A stretch of 7,585 nt of DNA. Source: Tannerella sp. oral taxon 808. Its GTDB lineage: Bacteria > Bacteroidota > Bacteroidia > Bacteroidales > Tannerellaceae. Location of the stretch: the NCBI GenBank assembly GCA_002890585.1, contig MIQB01000095.1:1-7585 (forward strand), read 5' to 3'. A program made the position numbers and the translations under genes. This document shows, one piece after another, positions 6,274 through 7,585 of this stretch. Under the pieces are notes generated by a model. That model was not told the DNA's origin. It was given only the letters and a program-made list of their open reading frames with translations, and ran no database searches. How positions within the stretch are numbered: the first letter of the stretch is position 1; the number at the start of each line of letters is the position of its first letter.

Positions 6274-7585
6274 TCATTCTTCAATTAACTGTGTCCGCGG
6301 TACCTCGGGTGCGATCTCCTTGCGGTTGCGGATGTATTCGATGATGGTTTCTTCAGATGTTTTTCCGGTGGGCTTTGCGGGGCGCGCATGCGTGAACTTG
6401 TAGGCCGAGATGATGTAATCGTTCAGCGCCACGCGGTAGTATTTGCCCTCCTCAAGCGGCTTTCCGTTAGGAAGCAACATCTCAATGCGATCCACCTCGC
6501 TGCCTTTGGTGTAGAGCTTATAAGTCATGCCTGAGACGAGCAGATCGACGGCGTGACGGCGTTTGTTGTAGTGCTGCGACACGCGGATCAGTTCGCGCAT
6601 TTCGGCTGGTGTCAGCTCCACCACGTTCACCTCGTTGCCAAAGGGATCCATCTCGTAGATCCGCTTAGCCGTCAGGTCGCCTGGCTCGAGCGCAGCGATG
6701 CGTATGCCGCCGGAGTTCTGGAAGGCAAAGTCAGCATTGTTCATAGCTGCTTCCGCGTCCGTTATCAGGTTGCCGAGCCCTTCCTTACCCTCGATGCGTG
6801 CCGTCACGCGCCCGATCACCTCGTTCAGGGGTGATTCGTCGTAAAACTTTTTGATGGCGGCCTTCACCGCGGTGTCTTCCGCTGTCATGCTGGCTACGGG
6901 GATCAGCCGATTACGCCGCGAGATCACTTTGCGTCCGCGTAGCGTCAGCTCCGTACGTCCGACAAACTGAAGGTATTCACCTGCCTGTGTGATGAGTACA
7001 CCGTTGACCACCACGCCCGTGTCGAGGCGTGTATGTGAATGTCCACCCACAATTAGGTCGAGCTCCGGCATGTGCTCGGCCAGCTTTTTGTCTTCTTCTA
7101 TGCCCATGTGATTGAGGGCGAGGAAGACGTCGCAGCGCTTTCGCATGTCGCGCAGTTTCTGAAGTTCCTCTACCGGCTCGGTGAACGTCAGCCCTGTAAG
7201 CCGCCCCGGGTGTGATGATGGGATGAGTCGTCCGCTAATGTTTTCCACTTGTATCCCGGAGATGATGCCGATGCGTACGCGTCCGACTTTGATCATCATT
7301 GATGCGTTTGGCTGCTGGATTTCGGCGCCTTTGCCCACGTGTATGTTGGCACAGAGGAAGGGAAATGTGGCCTGTCGGATACGGTCGGCCAGGATACGTT
7401 GGCCATAGTCAAATTCGTGGTTGCCGATGGCTGTAGCGCGATAGCCAACGCGATTCATGAGGTCGATGATGGGGAAGCCCTTTCCCGGTTGGTCGCAATG
7501 ATCCACTACGGGGTTGCCCGAAAAGAGGTCGCCGCCGCTGAGTACGACGACGCGCCCTGGGTGTGCCTTTTGTTCTTGGCTAACG
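6274..7585 (-). CDS. UshA-like bifunctional metallophosphatase/5'-nucleotidase (partial, N-terminus beyond window)
   Basis: This enzyme of the 5'-nucleotidase family hydrolyses phosphate from nucleotides or related phosphoesters, normally in the periplasm or at the surface. The frame is open to the right edge, so 436 C-terminal residues are visible; the signal peptide and first metal motif (DxHG) lie outside. Seen in order: GGDLFSGNPVVD (visible residues 17-28), GNHEFD (54-59, plus positions 7408-7425), LNHMG (157-161) and GGHSH (180-184, 7033-7047), all metallophosphatase metal-site motifs. The 5_nucleotid_C domain starts near residue 250 with GNLITDA, NSGGIR (290-295) and DPFGN (313-317), which bind the nucleoside part. 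The glycine-rich end of the usual NDY/F...GGDG segment is replaced by NDYIISAYKFT, so base recognition may differ. Both domains sit in one chain. A GTG at 7504-7506 could be taken as a start, but it falls inside the second metal motif and must be internal. Confidence 0.9.
   Translation of the reverse strand, partial: VSQEQKAHPGRVVVLSGGDLFSGNPVVDHCDQPGKGFPIIDLMNRVGYRATAIGNHEFDYGQRILADRIRQATFPFLCANIHVGKGAEIQQPNASMMIKVGRVRIGIISGIQVENISGRLIPSSHPGRLTGLTFTEPVEELQKLRDMRKRCDVFLALNHMGIEEDKKLAEHMPELDLIVGGHSHTRLDTGVVVNGVLITQAGEYLQFVGRTELTLRGRKVISRRNRLIPVASMTAEDTAVKAAIKKFYDESPLNEVIGRVTARIEGKEGLGNLITDAEAAMNNADFAFQNSGGIRIAALEPGDLTAKRIYEMDPFGNEVNVVELTPAEMRELIRVSQHYNKRRHAVDLLVSGMTYKLYTKGSEVDRIEMLLPNGKPLEEGKYYRVALNDYIISAYKFTHARPAKPTGKTSEETIIEYIRNRKEIAPEVPRTQLIEE

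Noticed and set aside
7504..7506. GTG as start codon of the 5'-nucleotidase
   Set aside because: The frame is open to the window edge and upstream codons encode GGDLFSGNP, a conserved metal-binding motif, so the true start is outside.
1..7585. CRISPR array, insertion sequence, tRNA or rRNA
   Set aside because: No regularly spaced repeats, transposase motifs, paired terminal inverted repeats or RNA-gene signatures were seen.

Overview
The window looks like chromosomal DNA from a GC-rich member of the Bacteroidales (Bacteroidota). Three observations support this: a large Oar-like TonB-dependent receptor with an N-terminal carboxypeptidase-regulatory-like domain, start codons preceded by A/T-rich leaders instead of a Shine-Dalgarno sequence, and one exact TAnnTTTG-type -7 box. 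The GC-rich codon choice recalls Tannerella-, Alistipes- or Porphyromonas-like genomes, but the genus cannot be fixed from the sequence.

Layout: positions 1-186 are an upstream region that begins with what resembles part of a dispersed Bacteroidales repeat. It continues with a G9 tract, a C8 tract, an 11-bp direct repeat and a -7 promoter element. Positions 187-2448 (+) encode a 753-residue CPA2/KefB-type cation:proton antiporter with four extra membrane helices and two TrkA-C (RCK_C) domains. Positions 2449-2819 are a gene-free gap between convergent genes, holding an 18-bp palindrome and two terminator-like hairpins. Positions 2820-6131 (-) encode the 1103-residue TonB-dependent receptor. 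Positions 6132-6273 hold two hairpins. Positions 6274-7585 (-) encode the C-terminal 436 residues of a secreted-type UshA-like 5'-nucleotidase whose start lies beyond the right edge.

The nucleotidase and the receptor point the same way, separated by a probable terminator, so they are probably separate transcription units. A shared role in nutrient scavenging is possible but unproven. The antiporter faces the receptor and is transcribed independently; its role would be monovalent cation and pH homeostasis at the inner membrane.

No mobile element, CRISPR array, RNA gene or clearly novel multi-gene system is visible. The most notable feature is a set of homopolymer tracts around and inside the antiporter gene. 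A one-base change in the C9 tract inside the coding sequence would remove both regulatory C-terminal domains and leave the transport core intact, so this is a candidate phase-variable locus.
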